A stretch of 64,000 bases of DNA from Castor canadensis (GCF_047511655.1 NC_133394.1:55894501-55958500), one strand, 5' to 3'. Shown: positions 1 to 11,527, numbered from the stretch's first letter. Notes: generated by a model from the letters alone, not told the origin. Numbers and translations: made by a program.

Positions 1-125
1 GAAAGAGAGTGTGCACCAGGCAGATCTGTTTGAGGGCCATCAGTTTGAGGTGGGAAGGGTGTGGGGTGAACCTTCCTTCACTAACAATCCAGCCTGCTCC
101 AGGCTCCACAGAGCCGCAGCTTTAC

Positions 126-227
126 CTCTCTACAACCCTTCCAATCCTACTGGAAATTCATGCTGCCATGCTCACAGCACTGGGTGAGGGTCCACTCACC
201 TCCATTGTCCCCCATGTCACAGAACAC
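126..227 (-). pseudogene. ANGPT4: ANGPT4 decayed exon (start of fibrinogen-like domain body)
   Basis: Read on the minus strand, a pyrimidine tract and CAG at 228-230 are followed by 102 bases encoding VFCDMGDNGGEWT, then MNFQ, then a stop, then DWK, with a GT splice donor just below 126. Angiopoietins have a 102-bp exon here encoding VFCD...GGxWT.IQxRE.G...FQR.WK.YK. Length, phase and both splice sites fit, so this is a genuine intron-bearing locus and not a retrocopy. It is not functional as read: the Arg codon after FQ is TAG, and two Arg of the RRE motif are Cys, as expected from CpG decay. The later fibrinogen-domain exons would lie to the left of the window. Angiopoietin-4 is a secreted ligand of the TIE2 receptor. 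The exon is placed with ANGPT4 because of the better-matching exon at 3830-3987. Confidence 0.85.
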
Positions 228-419
228 CTGGGAGAGAGAGGACAGGTGAGCTGGAATTCCTTGGAGCCAGCCAGAAGTTAGGTCTAGGCCATCCCAAACA
301 TGACTTGGCTGTCCCCTGACCCCCACCCCAGTACAGGTGAACCTGGAGGTCAAGGTCAGAAGGAGGATTCAAGTTCAATCCCATATCCATTGCCATCATT
401 TTCTAAAGTGACAAGGAAG

Positions 420-595
420 TGGTGGCCTGTCAGGGCCTTTTCGTCATTTGTAAAGTGGGGGTGTTCATACCTTAACCTCTTTGTGTCCCAGTTTCTGCTA
501 TGCAAAATGGCACTGTGAGAATGAAATGATATGAGAATGTAAAATGTTTAGAACACAGCCTGGCACATACTAGGTGCTTTGGTTATTGCTACGTT
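420..595 (+). repeat. MIR SINE fragment
   Basis: The order of short motifs is that of a MIR: a TCATTTGTAAAGTGGGG block, then GTGAGAATGAAATGA, then GCCTGGCACATACTAGGTGCT. Old and diverged. Confidence 0.75.
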
Positions 596-627
596 GCTCT
601 AAGGATTAATTGCAGATAGGCATTGTA

Positions 628-985
628 TTAGTAAAACAGTTTTTGTTGCTGTGACAAAATACCTGACATCAACTTAAGGGAGGAAGGTTTTATTTCAGAT
701 TGTGGTTTCAGAAGGTTCAGCCCATGGTTCCTTGTCCATGCTCTTGAGCAGAATATCATGGCAGCAGGAGCATGTAGGTGGGGAGGGTCTCCATGGTGGA
801 CAGGAAGCAGAAAAGGAGGAATGGGCTGGGCACCAGGTATAACCTTCAAAGGCATGCCCCCAGTGACCTCCTTCTTCCAGTGAGACCCTGCCTCCTAACG
901 TTTCTACCACCTCCCAAAATAGTGCCACCAGATGGGGACCAACTGGTGGGATCAACACACAAGCCTGTGGGGAAAAGTTTATTTT
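628..985 (+). mobile_element. Interspersed repeat of a common rodent family (name uncertain)
   Basis: Motifs such as TTGCTGTGACAAAATACCTGAC, GGAGGAAGGTTTTATTT, CATGCCCCCAGTGACCTCCTTC and CCACCTCCCAAAATAGTGCCA recur in this order in a repeat widespread in rodents, possibly URR1-like. I recognise the pattern but cannot assign the family firmly. Confidence 0.5.
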
Positions 986-1059
986 CAAAACATGACAGGC
1001 ATAAAGTTCTTAGCCATGATGTAGACTCAGAAAGTGCTGGTGGTATTGTCATTCTGTGG

Positions 1060-1535
1060 ACAGATGTTTTCTGAGCACCTACTATGTGCTAAGCTCTGTT
1101 CAAGGCACTGGAGATGCTGATACTGATAGGATAAATAGAATCCTTTCTCTCCAAGAGCTTATTGTCTACCCCAACTAAATTTTTCAGCATAACTTTTGTT
1201 CACACATTGTTTTTCTAGCCTGTTCAGTACATGTTCAATGTTCAATGAATACAGACTTGGCTGCTGGCCCTGGATGAATCACTGATAAATCAGAGATAAG
1301 TCAGCCTTTAGGGCTGGTTCAGTCTGAAGGAGGCTATGCTAGGGCAGGCAGACTGCTGATTGGGAACATTTGGGGAACTCAAAGAAGGAATCACTGGGCA
1401 ACCCTGAAAGGCTTCCTGGAGGAGATGGTTTCAAAACAGGTCATTGAATGAAGATGTGTCTGTCAGGTTGAGACAAGTGGAATGGCATTTCCAAGAGAGT
1501 GCATAATATGAACAGGGGTTCTGAGATGGAAAGAG
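1060..1535 (+). repeat. Ancient mammalian interspersed repeat, family not assigned
   Basis: TGAGCACCTACTATGTGCTAAG near 1074, CAAGAGCTTATTGTCTAC near 1155, GGCTTCCTGGAGGAG near 1409 and a final AACAGGGGTTCTGAGATGGAAAG block follow the order of a well-known old mammalian repeat. A related block, CCTTCCAGGCAGAGGGAACAT, is seen near 2800. Confidence 0.5.
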
Positions 1536-2508
1536 CACACTGAGAGAGAATACAGGGTACCCTGTAAGAGGATGCATGAAGAAAAACTTAGGATTGGGGA
1601 GATATAAGTGAGGTAAAATTAAAGCTGAGGTCTGAGCCCAGATCTATTGCTTCTCCATCACTGTTCCCAAATCCCAGCTGTTTATATCTGCCCACATCCC
1701 ACCAGAGCTGAATTTATTTAATTTCATATAGCATGTTTATTTAAAAATGGTGTCCTTTAAAAAATACTTAAATACAAAGATTAAATGCATTTGAAAAGTA
1801 AACCTTATCCATACCATAAAAGGAAAACTAGCAACTCTTGCAATTGTTCAGATGGTTGGAACACTAAATAGAATGAAAAACTAATATTATGAAATTCTAG
1901 CTAGAAAACGTTGCCGACACAGGGCCCCACATTTGATCTCTTTCTCTTAGAAGGGAAGTTGTCAGGTGTGTAAGAAGTGTTAGGGACAAGGTGGACCAGC
2001 CTTCTTAACACACTGAGAAAGAGAGAAAGGAAATTACAGAGTGAATCTGAAGTGGGATCCCCGGCAGAATGTGCCCACATCGTTCCCTCAGGGCCAGCCC
2101 CAAACCTCCCTCCTGCCACCCACCTGACTGTCAACCACAGCCACTGAATGAGAATAATGTCAGCTCCATCAGCCCCAGTTGGTAATTCCCACATGGAGTA
2201 GAGGCCCAACTTCTGCCCTCAATTGGATTGTATGTAACCTAGAAATGAACTGCTTTGTGCAAAGATAACCTCTGGAGTCCGGGGATATCTGTGATACTAG
2301 CATGGCCCTTACCAAAACAGAACTGTTTCATGCTATTCCAATTAGGAGAGAGTGGATGCACCTCCATCTTTGGGAACTTCCCTGCCTAGCTTGGGGCCTG
2401 GGAGGTGGGGCACCCCCCTTCACTGACACAGCCTGGCACTGACAGGGTTCTGTCTGAGAAGCCCTTGGATGAGTACCACTGACAGCCTCAGTCCCAGGAG
2501 CTGCTAAC

Positions 2509-2623
2509 CTTCTTGGGCTCTGTCATATTAACCACACCCATGTGTAGATGCTGCTGACATTGGTCCTAGAGTGGAAGATCTCTGAACAGTCCTGGAACAC
2601 CTGCTTGGCTGCCTTCACGGAAG
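2509..2623 (-). pseudogene. ANGPT4: ANGPT4 decayed exon (hinge to fibrinogen-like domain)
   Basis: The minus strand encodes KQVFQDCSEIFHSRTNVSSIYT after an acceptor-like CATTGTAG. Human ANGPT4 has EQVFQDCAEI....SGVYT at the matching place (from memory). The frame then breaks: the last part, VNMTEPKK, matching the family's VSNATKPRK, is in a different frame, followed by a weak GTTAGC donor. The segment is about 115 bp, a little shorter than the roughly 128-bp exon usual for the family, so a small deletion or a lost acceptor is likely. Its order relative to the exons at 126-227 and 3830-3987 is right for a minus-strand gene. The two coiled-coil exons expected between here and 3.8 kb were not found. 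Confidence 0.85.
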
Positions 2624-3079
2624 CTACAATGGGACAAAGCAGATACCACCTTGAGGTGAGCCAGGAGAGGAGAGGGACGAGCGGGCATCCCTGCCTACTC
2701 CATGTAGGCCTTGCATGGGGAGGTGTGGGGACATGGAGACAAAGCAGACCTGGGGCTTGAACAATGTGCAGGGGTTGCCCACGTGGAGAAGGAGAGGGCC
2801 TTCCAGGCAGAGGGAACATAATATGCAATGGCCCCTAGGTGGGACAGTCTTGTTATTTGCAGGGGACAGAAGGGGATTGGGGAGGGGAAATGACCACACT
2901 ACATCATGAGAGCTCTGGCTGTTGGAGAACAGGGCATGGCTGGCACAGAGAGGGCAAGGAAGGAAGAGGGAAGAGAAGAGGCTGAGTTTTGGCAAGGTCA
3001 GATAACTCCTGGAGCACTCTGGCCAGAGTGAAGTGGGGCTGGAGGGAGGAGACTCATAACACCTTCAGTGAGGTACTTC

Positions 3080-3155
3080 CCATTTCCCACAGAAGGAAAC
3101 TGAGGCCCCAGGGTGAGGGGACTGGCCCAAGGGCACACAGCCTGGTGGGCAGAGC
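3080..3155 (-). repeat. MIR SINE fragment
   Basis: GAAGGAAACTGAGGCCCCAG followed by GGCCCAAGGGCACACAGCC is the reverse complement of the MIR core. Confidence 0.7.
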
Positions 3156-3352
3156 TTTCCCTTCTTGGTGGTGCAAACCTGCAATCACAGCACTTGCAGG
3201 AAGATTGGGAGTTTCAGGCCAGCCAACCTGAGTTGTATGTTTTTTTCTCAAAAAAACAAGGACTGGGAATGTAGCTGGGTGGTAGAAGACTTGCCTAGTA
3301 TGTGGAAGAGCCTGGGTTTGATCCTCAGCACTGCAAAGAAAAACAGAAAGAA
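3155..3352 (+). mobile_element. Dimeric SINE (B1-like half plus ID/tRNA-like half)
   Basis: The left half reads like a 7SL-derived B1 (GGTGGTGCAAACCTGCAATC...GGCCAGCC). A short A-rich linker leads to a tRNA-like half with box A (GTAGCTGGGTGGTAGAAGAC) and box B (GGTTTGATCC), then an A-rich tail. This B1-dID layout is known from squirrels, dormice and castorimorph rodents. Confidence 0.8.
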
Positions 3353-3829
3353 GAAGGGAAGCAAGAAGAAGGAACAAGAATCAAAGTGTCCTGAGTCCCA
3401 GGAAAATGCCTGTTCTCTGCCCCCACCCAGAGATCCAGGCCCTGTGCCAGCAGTGCCCCACCCCCCAACTTGTGTGGACTCCAAGTCTGGTTTCAATCCT
3501 TACTCAGCCCTGCCAAGCTCTAACTTTATCTGATATTCTGCTCCTCCTTCCACCAGATCTTGCCCTAGTACATTGTCAGAACTCACCCTGGGAGGAGTTA
3601 CCACTCCCCTACCCTGTGTCCAGCATAGCATTTATATAAACAGAAGGGCCAACCCAATGCTGCCCATCCCACCAGTCTTGTAACATGGAGAGAGATAGTT
3701 ATGTGTTGGGGTACTTGGGGAGGGAAGACCAGGGGCTAGAGGTCTTGACATCCCCCAGGGACAGAGATCAAGGCAAGATGTCCTTGGCTGTGAAACAGCC
3801 TGGCCTCCCACTCACTCACCCCCTCTTAC

Positions 3830-3987
3830 CTAGGGCTTCACACATTCGTCAGCTTGTGAGTCTGCATTGTAATCTGATTCCGCAGGCTGGTGCCCAACTC
3901 CAACATGGTGGCAGTCTGGTTCTGGACCACATGCTTCTGAGCTTATGCCAGCTCTGACCTCAAGTTCATCTGCATGTACCACTCTAC
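3830..3987 (-). pseudogene. ANGPT4: ANGPT4 decayed exon 2 (coiled coil)
   Basis: On the minus strand, CTCCCCACAG is followed by a segment encoding MNLRSELA, a stop, AQKHVVQNQTATMLELGTSL, then RNQITMQTHKLTNV, and ends at CCTAG with a GTAAGA donor. The QNQTA.MLELGTSL...QT...KLT core fits ANGPT4 better than ANGPT1 or ANGPT2 (the latter reads MIEIGTNL). The exon is 158 bp; the family exon is 156 bp, so the exon structure is preserved apart from small indels. It carries an in-frame TAA and a frame change close to the 3' end. Exon 1, with the signal peptide, was not recognised upstream. This is a decayed copy of a secreted TIE2 ligand; whether it is the orthologous locus or a dead duplicate cannot be told here. 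Confidence 0.88.
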
Positions 3988-4068
3988 CTGTGGGGAGATG
4001 GTGGTCTCTTTGACCTGAAGTTCATCTGAATGTACTGCTCTTCCTGTGTGGAGATGGTGGTCATAGGT
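3955..4068 (-). repeat. Short tandem duplication of the ANGPT4 exon-2 acceptor region
   Basis: A segment of about 55-60 bp occurs twice in a row, near 3956-4006 and 4015-4064. Both copies contain AAGTTCATCTG.ATGTAC and end in GGAGATGGTGGTC. Each copy carries the 3' splice site and the first codons of the ANGPT4 exon-2 remnant, so the dead gene has two adjacent acceptor-like sites. Confidence 0.8.
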
Positions 4069-4189
4069 CACTGAGTAGAGGCTAGGAAAAGTCTCCTGCC
4101 CCTCCCTGTGTCTTCATGGAAAAGAACAGAGCTTCCAGGAAAGGCTCAGAGAATTACAGGCCAAGCCACCTTATCTCTCACCAGGTCTC

Positions 4190-4735
4190 TCTGCCTGTTA
4201 CCTTGTCCCATATACAGTCCATATTCCACTTGGCACAATCAGAAGGATAGCAACCAAGCCACAGTCCTCATCTGCTCAACACCACCCAGAGTTCCCATCT
4301 TGCTCAGAGGGAAAGTCAAAGTTCTCCAACAACTTCAAGATCCTCCATGGCTAGGCCTCCCATTGCTACTCATTTTCAGTCTCCTATCCCTCCCATCTTC
4401 CTCCCTCCCTCCCTGCCTCTATGACATCCCACCAACACTGCAAGCACACACCCACCTCAGGGCCTTTGTGCATGTTTCTTCTGTGTTCCCCTCGAGCCCC
4501 AAAGCCCCATCCCTGCCCACATGGCTCACTCCCTCACATCATTTCAGATTTAATCATACGCTTATCACTCCCTGACTTTATACTACATATCTACCTGTCT
4601 ACTGTCTCTCATATCTTCTAGAATATTCGTAGCATGTATCTAGGGACTTGATCTTGTTCACCACTTTATCTCCATGTCTAGCACCATGCTCAATATACAG
4701 TGAGTGCTCAATAAATATATTTTCAATGAATTAAT
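4190..4735 (+). mobile_element. LINE-2 3' end
   Basis: The segment has the typical L2 order: a pyrimidine-rich stretch with CAGGGCCTTTGTGCATG, then GATCTTGTTCACCACTTTATC, then GTGAGTGCTCAATAAATAT at the 3' end. Ancient and diverged. Confidence 0.85.
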
Positions 4736-6200
4736 AGAAAAGCTGCAGCAGCAAGGGTCAGAATGGGACCCCCCCACACAATCTTATTTTCTTTCCACAA
4801 AATCCTGAGGGTGAGTAAGCCTTCAGGATGCGTTTGCAGGTCCATCAGCCAAACTGAACTCTCTGTTTTTTGGCCACTATCTGCCAAACAAGGCTGGACC
4901 CCCCAGTCTCCCAGTGCTCTGGGACCTCATGTATGAATGTTCCTAGAGGTGCACTTTCCCAGTTGCTGGAGAGGCTGGACTCATATGCATCCAGGATCAA
5001 GTTGCAAAGGTGAACAGTGGGTTCTCAGGCATTGCAACTGTGGGCAGCAAACCAGAGCCTTCTGCATGCCATTTTGCACACAAGCTGGCCTCTGACCATG
5101 ACACCACTCCCATCCTGGCTCTGTCCCTCACCCTCTCATTCTGGCTTTCGGTAGATCCAACCAGGCAGTTCACAAGGTACCTGGGAAGACGAGCTCCCCA
5201 AGGAGGAGTAGTGATCTTGGCTGGGGCAGGGTAGGCTCTGGCCATTCCTCCTTCATCTTTCCTTCTCTCTTCCACTTCAGTTGCCTCTTCCCTTCTACAC
5301 CCAGCCCCTTAGAAGGAACACACCTCATTCTCAAATCCACAGGGGTATGCATGGACAGGGCTGGCATACACTGGAGCAGTCTTCCTCAGTAGGACCTATG
5401 AATGGGCATTTCTGGGGAGCACACTTGCAGGCCCACCTGGACTTCCTGAACCAGGAACTCAAAGGTCAGGGCTGTGGCACACTTGCTGTCTACATTGTGA
5501 CAAGCTTCCAGCCGAATCTCAAAGTCCAAGTTGCTCAAGTGTGCGAGCCATTGGCTGGAGATGGCAGTGGACAGAGGACAGAGAGGACAGTGCTCCAGAG
5601 CTCTCAGGCCTTTGCCCCCATCCCTTCCTGCTTCCTATGCTTCATATATGCAGCCTCACAGTCCCCATTTGGCTGCCACCCCAATTTCTCTGATATTCTT
5701 GACACAAAGCTTCTTGAACAAGTTCTCTCCATTTTCTTTCCTTCAGGACTACACTCTCCTTTAAAAAAATTAATATATAATTATGGTGCACTTATCACAT
5801 ACAAAGAAGATAATGAAAAAAGATGGCCCATGTTCCTGAGTCCTTCTGTAATCAACTTTCACCTGGAGCATGACTCCCAAACTCTAGGGAGCCCATAGGC
5901 TCTTTAGTTCACTCTGGGATGGTGAGTTAAATTGCCACCACACTGAAGAAGCATCCTATCTTCCTTGATCCATCACCAGTGTGGCCCTGAATGTACCCAC
6001 CCTTCCCTGACTCCTTCCTTCTCAGATTCCTATATGTGGGGGACACTTGTGGGCCAATCCTGGGCCCTGGTCTTTCTGGACCTCCTCTCCCTTGGTATGG
6101 GCCCTCAAGAGGGAAACCACAGGGCCTGAGAAAATACTTCATGGGGCCCATGAATTTGACTGGGTAAAATAATTACCTTTCCTATCTGTGATCTATAATT
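4736..6200. other. No recognised feature
   Basis: Unique-looking DNA between the L2 tail and the inverted L1. Open frames on both strands near 5280-5900 show no family motif. The minus-strand stretch near 5430-5545 stays open and is bounded by CTCCAG and GTGGGC, but I could not match it to any protein, so it is not called as an exon. Confidence 0.5.
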
Positions 6201-6204
6201 AAAA

Positions 6205-9200
6205 TATGGCTTCATAAAATAAGTTAGGCAGTGTTGCTTCCCTTTCTATTTCATGGAACAGTTTAAGGAGGGTTGGTATTAGTTGTTCCTTAAACGTCTG
6301 ATAGAATTCAGCAGAGAATCCATCTTTTTTGGACTTTTCTTTTTTAGGAAACTCTTGATAGCTGCTTCAATTTCTCTTTGTGTTATAGATCAAGTGAGGT
6401 GATTAATATCCTCTTGGTTCAGTTTTGGGTGGTTGTAAGTTTGTAGAAATCTGTCCATTCTGTCAAGATTTTCAAGATCAAGATTTGAGAGTATAGGCTC
6501 TCAAAGTAGTCTCTGATGATTTCCTGGATTTACATGGTGTTTGTTCTTATCTCCCATTTTGCATTTGTGATTTTACTGATTCAGGTTTTTTCTCTCCTCA
6601 TTTCAGTCACGTATGACAGGGGTCTGTCAATATTATTTATTTTTCCAAAGAACCAGATTTTTGTTTCATTGATCCTTTGTATGGATTTTTTTGTTTCTAT
6701 TTCATGATTTCATCCCTTATTTTAATTATTTCTTTCCTTCTGCTTGTTCTGGGATTTGCTTGTTCTTGTTTTTCTAGGAGTTTGAGGTGTAGTATTATGT
6801 CACTGATTTGAGATCTTTCTATCCTTTTAATATATGCACTCATGGGTATAAACTTTCCTCATAGGACTGCCTTTGCTGTGTCTCACTGGTTCTGGTAGGT
6901 TGCGTTTTCACTTTTATAAACTTCCAGGAACCTTTTAATTTCCTCTTTTATTTCATCAATGACCCATTCATCATTGAGAAATGTATTGTTCAGCTTCCAA
7001 TTGTTTGCATGTATTTCACTGCTGTTTTTGTCATTGATTTCTAGTTTTAATGCATTGTGATCAGATAGAATGCATGGGATTATTCCTATTTTCTTATATT
7101 TGCTGAGGCTTGCTTTATGCCCTAAGATATGATCAATTTTGGAGAAAGTTCCATGGGCTGTTGAGAAGAATGTATATTGTGCAGAAGTTGAATGAAATAT
7201 TCTGTAGACATTGGCTAGGTAAATTTGATCTATGTTATGATTTAGATCTAGGATTTCGTTATTGATTTTTTGTTTGGATGACCTATCTATTGGTGATAGG
7301 CGGTATTAAAGTCTCCCACTACCACTGTGTTGGAGTTTACATATGTTTTCAGGTCCTTCAGAGTATGATTGATGAACTTGGGTGCATTGATGTTGGGTGC
7401 ATATAGGTTGATAATTGTTATTTCCTTTTGGTGTATTTCCTCTTTTATTAGTATGGAGTGTCCTTCTTTATTTCATTTGATCAATGTAGGTTTAATGTCT
7501 ACTTTGTCAGAGACATGTATTGCTACCCTGCCTGTTTTCTGGGACCAATGGCTTGGTAAATCTTCTTCCAGCCTTTCACTCTCAGCCAGTACTTATTTCT
7601 GTCACTGAGGTGGGTCTTCTGTAGGCAGCAGATTGTTGGATCTTCCCTTTTAATCCAGTTTGCCAATTGGTGTCTTTTGATGGGGGAATTTAGTCCATTA
7701 ACATTCAGTATTAGTACTGATAAGTACATGGTGGTCCCTGTCCAATTTCCTTAGTGAATATTGATGCAAAAATCATTAATAAAATAATGGCAAACCGAAT
7801 CCAACAACACATCAGAAAGATCACACACCATGACCAAGTCAGCTTCATCCCAGGAATGCAGGGGTGGTTAACATACACGAATCTATAAATGTAACACAGC
7901 ATATGAATAGATGCAAAGACAAAAACCACTTGATCATCTCAATAGATGCAGAAAAAGCCTTCCACAAGATCCGACACCACTTCAAGATAAATGTTCTAAG
8001 AAAACTAGGAATAGAAGAAATGTACTTCAACATTGTAAAGGCTATATATGACAAACTTATAGTCAACATCATACTTAATGGTGAAAAACTGAAACCATTC
8101 CCCCCATCTGCAAGAAACTGAAACTAGATCCATGTCTATCTCCCTGTACTAGTACCAACTCAAAATGGATCAAGGACCTAAATATCAGACCTGAAACTCT
8201 GAAGTTACTAAAGGAAGGAGCAGGAAACACTCTGGAGCTAATAGGTATAGGCAAAGACTTCCTCAATAGAACAACAGCAGCCCAGCAACTAAGAGAAAGG
8301 ATGAATAAATGGGACTTCATAAAATTACAAAGCTTCTGTACAACAAAAGAAATGGTCTCTAAACTGAAGAGACTACCCACAGAATGTGAGAAAATATTTG
8401 CCATCTATACATAAGACAAAGGACTGATAACCAGAATATACAGGGAACTTAAGAAACTTAACTCTCCTAAAATCAATGAACCAATTAAGAAATGGACAAC
8501 TGAGCCAAACAGAACTTTCTCAAAAGAAATTCAAATGGCCAAAAAACACATGAAAAAATGCTCACCATCTCTAGCTATAAAGGAAATGCAAATCAAAACA
8601 TCACTAAGATTCCACTTCACCCCTGTTAAAATAGCCATCATCAAAAACACTACCAACAACATGTGTTGGCAAGGATGTGGGGACAAAGGAACCCTAGTCC
8701 ACTGCTGGTGGGAATGCAAGCTGGTGCAACCACTCTGGAAAAAAATTTGGAGACTTCTCAAAAATCTAAACAGAGGCCTGCCATATGATCCAGCAATTCC
8801 ACTCCTGGGAATATACCCAAAGGAATGCAACACAGGTTACTCCAGAGGCACCTGCACACCCATGTTTATTGCACACTATTCACAATAGCCAAGTTATAGA
8901 AACAACCAAGATGCCCAACTATTGATGAATGGATTAAGAAAATGTGGTACACATTTTGTTTGTTGTACACAGTGGAATTTTACTCAGCCATGGAGAAGAA
9001 TGAAATCTTATCATTTGCAAGCATTACTCTGAGCGAGTTCAGCCAGGCTCAGAAGACCAAAAATCATATGTTCTCCCTCATATGCAGCAATGTGGTTATT
9101 CTTGGATTACATGACAAGGGAGAGCATATACAGGAGATATAGGAATAGGTAGAAAACCCAAAACATGAAAGCATTTGATGTCCTCACTCCAGAGGAACTA

Positions 9201-9523
9201 ATAGAGAAAACTTAAAGCAACAGAGGTTAACATGAGAAGGAGATCAGGAACCAGTGTAAAGATCATTTAGAGATGAATCAACATGGGTCATAACACAAGG
9301 TACACAAAACCAATGATAGGAATCTCTCTGTATAGCTATCCTTAACTCAAGTACCAAAAATGCTTTGTCTTCCTTATTATGCTTGTGTCGTTTCTTCAAC
9401 AAAATTAGTGATAAGGGCAGAACATGACCTGCCTGGAATTGGGGGGGAAGGGGGAAGAGGGGCATGGGGGAGAAATGACCCAAACAATGTATGCACATGT
9501 GAAAAAATGAATAAAAAATATGG
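6205..9523 (+). mobile_element. LINE-1 with 5' inversion (twin priming) and internal deletion
   Basis: Two head-to-head parts make one insertion. 6205-7735 is antisense L1 running from the start of ORF2 (NVNGLNSPIKRH, PTICCLQKTHL near 7705) to the early reverse-transcriptase region. From about 7737 the sequence continues in sense exactly where the antisense part stops ([19 protein letters not shown]...FIPGMQGW). Near 8105-8125 it jumps about 1 kb ahead to the ORF2 C-terminus, and ends with a G-rich 3' UTR and an A-rich tail near 9500-9518. AAAATATGG occurs at both ends (6201-6209 and 9515-9523), a plausible 9-bp target duplication. Both ORF2 parts contain stops. Confidence 0.88.
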
Positions 9524-9529
9524 TATTTC

Positions 9530-10480
9530 CTTCCATTATGAGCTTAGGCCACAAGCCAGAGCAGTCCTAGGAGGCTCTGTGACTTCAAGGCCAATAAAAG
9601 TCGTAAGTGTTTTCATATTCAACCTATAGTGAGCAGGATCTTGCCATATCGTCTTTCTTTTCATCAAGACTTTGGAATTATGGACATTATCAAGTGTCTA
9701 CTGGACACTGCTACAACTCAATTACAGATTTAATTTTCAATATTTTGATTATAATTTCAGTATTACTGAGCGTTCTTATGCCCTTAGTTTGTGTTTCTGA
9801 GATGGAAGTCATAGGTTTCAGATGCCTACAGCTCAAGGCTCCAAATATATGCAGGTCTCCCACAGGTACCCAAATCCCTCCTTGGACTTCCAGTATCCCC
9901 TCCTGTGCCTAGGGTACCCTTGCCACTGTCACTGCTCCCTCTCTACCAGTTGGAAATGCAGGTTTCCAACTGGCATCCAAAGCACAAATCTTCATTACCA
10001 ATCTGACTCCTCCATGTCCACCCACTCTTCCAGTCTTTCTCATCTCAGTCAGCAGTCCCACTCAGTTCTGAAGCCCCAAACCCAGACCTTAACCTTGACT
10101 TCTCTTTCTCAACCAACTGTCTCTACCTACTAGTGAGTTCTGCCCACTGTGGTCCCACTGTAAATTTGGAATCTGCCCACTCACTCCCTCATCAACCTGG
10201 GCTGCCTCTTCTGAATTTCACCCCTACTCTGCTCCCCAGGGATCCCGTGTGGCTGGCTGGGGCTGACCAGCATGCAGGGCAAGCAGAGCTGCACTGAGGC
10301 TGTCTCAGCCTTTGCCAGTGTGCTAGGAAGGTCCTGGAACCTAGGTTAAAATACAAACTCTGACACCTGGTGATCAAGAAGCAAGTTCACTCCAGAGCTG
10401 AGACCTTCCCAGCCATGGCTCCAAAGCCTCTGAGACCCAGAAAACTGGCCTAGTGTCACCATTCACCAGGCTTGATGCTC
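9530..10480. other. No recognised feature
   Basis: Mixed-composition DNA after the L1 tail. No exon, SINE or LINE pattern was recognised, and the short open frames look like chance. Confidence 0.5.
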
Positions 10481-10509
10481 AGGTCTTCCTCAGGTCTGCA
10501 GAGCTGGGG

Positions 10510-10740
10510 TAACCTGAAGTGAAAGGAGCTCCCTGAGTATCCACCCTGGTCCCCCACTTGTCCTGTGGCTGAAAGTGGCTCTGCAGGTCAAAGAACACAC
10601 ATAGCTTGATCTCATCACCCAATTTGCCATGCCCGCCCACCAGCACGGGCCATGAGATGGATAATACAGAGCAGATGTGCTGGTCTGGGGCTCTGGAGAC
10701 CAATATTGGCCGGGGGGGGGCGGGTGCTAGGCCTAGCACA
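10510..10740 (-). repeat. Inverted duplication, arm 1
   Basis: This segment is the reverse complement of 12157-12378 with roughly 10-15% differences plus small indels. Shared stretches include ACACACATAGCTTGATCT, CAATTTGCCATGCC and GGCTCTGGAGACCAATATTGG. The minus strand here stays open (KLGDEIKLCVFFDL then SHFQPQDKWG), and in both copies a CTGCAG or CTACAG precedes the SHF/QF part. No protein family was recognised. Confidence 0.85.
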
Positions 10741-10899
10741 GTGCTCAGAGCAGGGGAAGGATTCCAGTGGAGGACCTACCCCAAGATGGGACCTGCCTCT
10801 TTCCATTACCCTAGTGCTGGCAAATTCTCAGGCCTGAGACAGGGATGGGGGCCCAGTCTCCCAGCACCTAGTGCAAGGGCTGAGTTTTGGCCTCTGAAC

Positions 10900-11015
10900 T
10901 ACCATCTCCTCCCCCTTGGCCCTGGGTTCAAATTCTGGCTCTGTTACAGTTTGTGGGTCTTTGTGGGGGGTGCTACATGTTCTCAGCCTCATTTTACAAA
11001 TCTGTGATAAAGAAA
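10900..11015 (+). repeat. MIR SINE fragment
   Basis: CCCTGGGTTCAAATTCTGGCTCTG, then TGGGTCTTTGTGG, then CTCAGCCTCATTTTACAAATCTG follow the MIR core order. Confidence 0.75.
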
Positions 11016-11159
11016 GTAAACTCTTCCCTCTGCTGTACAGAGGGCCTTTGAAATCTGTCATAAAGAAAGGGACAGGAATTTTGACAGACACAATCAAGGG
11101 AAGAGGGAGGGGGCTCCAGACAGAGGCAGATGCGTATTTGTGAATGAGACTTGGTTGGG

Positions 11160-11527
11160 CCTGTGTTATTTGTATCACATGGACTTTAACTGGCACTTGG
11201 ATAAACAACTGTGGTCCAAACATGCAGTGGGCTGAACTCAGCAATGAGAAGAATGAACCTTCGATTAGAGCCACAACCAGGGAAAACCTCACACAGATTA
11301 TGCTGAGTGAAGTATTCCAGCTCGGGAGGGCTGCACTCCGCAGGATTCCATTTAAATGACTTTCCAGGGAAGTTGGAATCTTTGATCACCAGAGACAGAG
11401 ACCTGGGGTGATGGGTGATTTGCTGCAAAGGGACACTGGGAAAGCTGGAACTTTTTGGGCATGTTGGTGGTTACATGAGTATGAATTTGCCAAAACTCCT
11501 AGAACTGTATGTGAAAAGAACTAATTG
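11160..11527 (+). mobile_element. Ancient L1 (L1M type) 3' end
   Basis: CAATGAGAAGAATGAACC, ATTATGCTGAGTGAAG, GATTCCATTTAAATGACTTTCC and GCCAAAACTCCTAGAACTGTA follow the order seen at the end of ORF2 and in the 3' UTR of old mammalian L1s. Confidence 0.7.

Noticed and set aside
5430-5545. Possible minus-strand exon bounded by CTCCAG and GTGGGC
   Set aside because: It is open but has no recognisable protein match, and its place does not fit any ANGPT4 exon.
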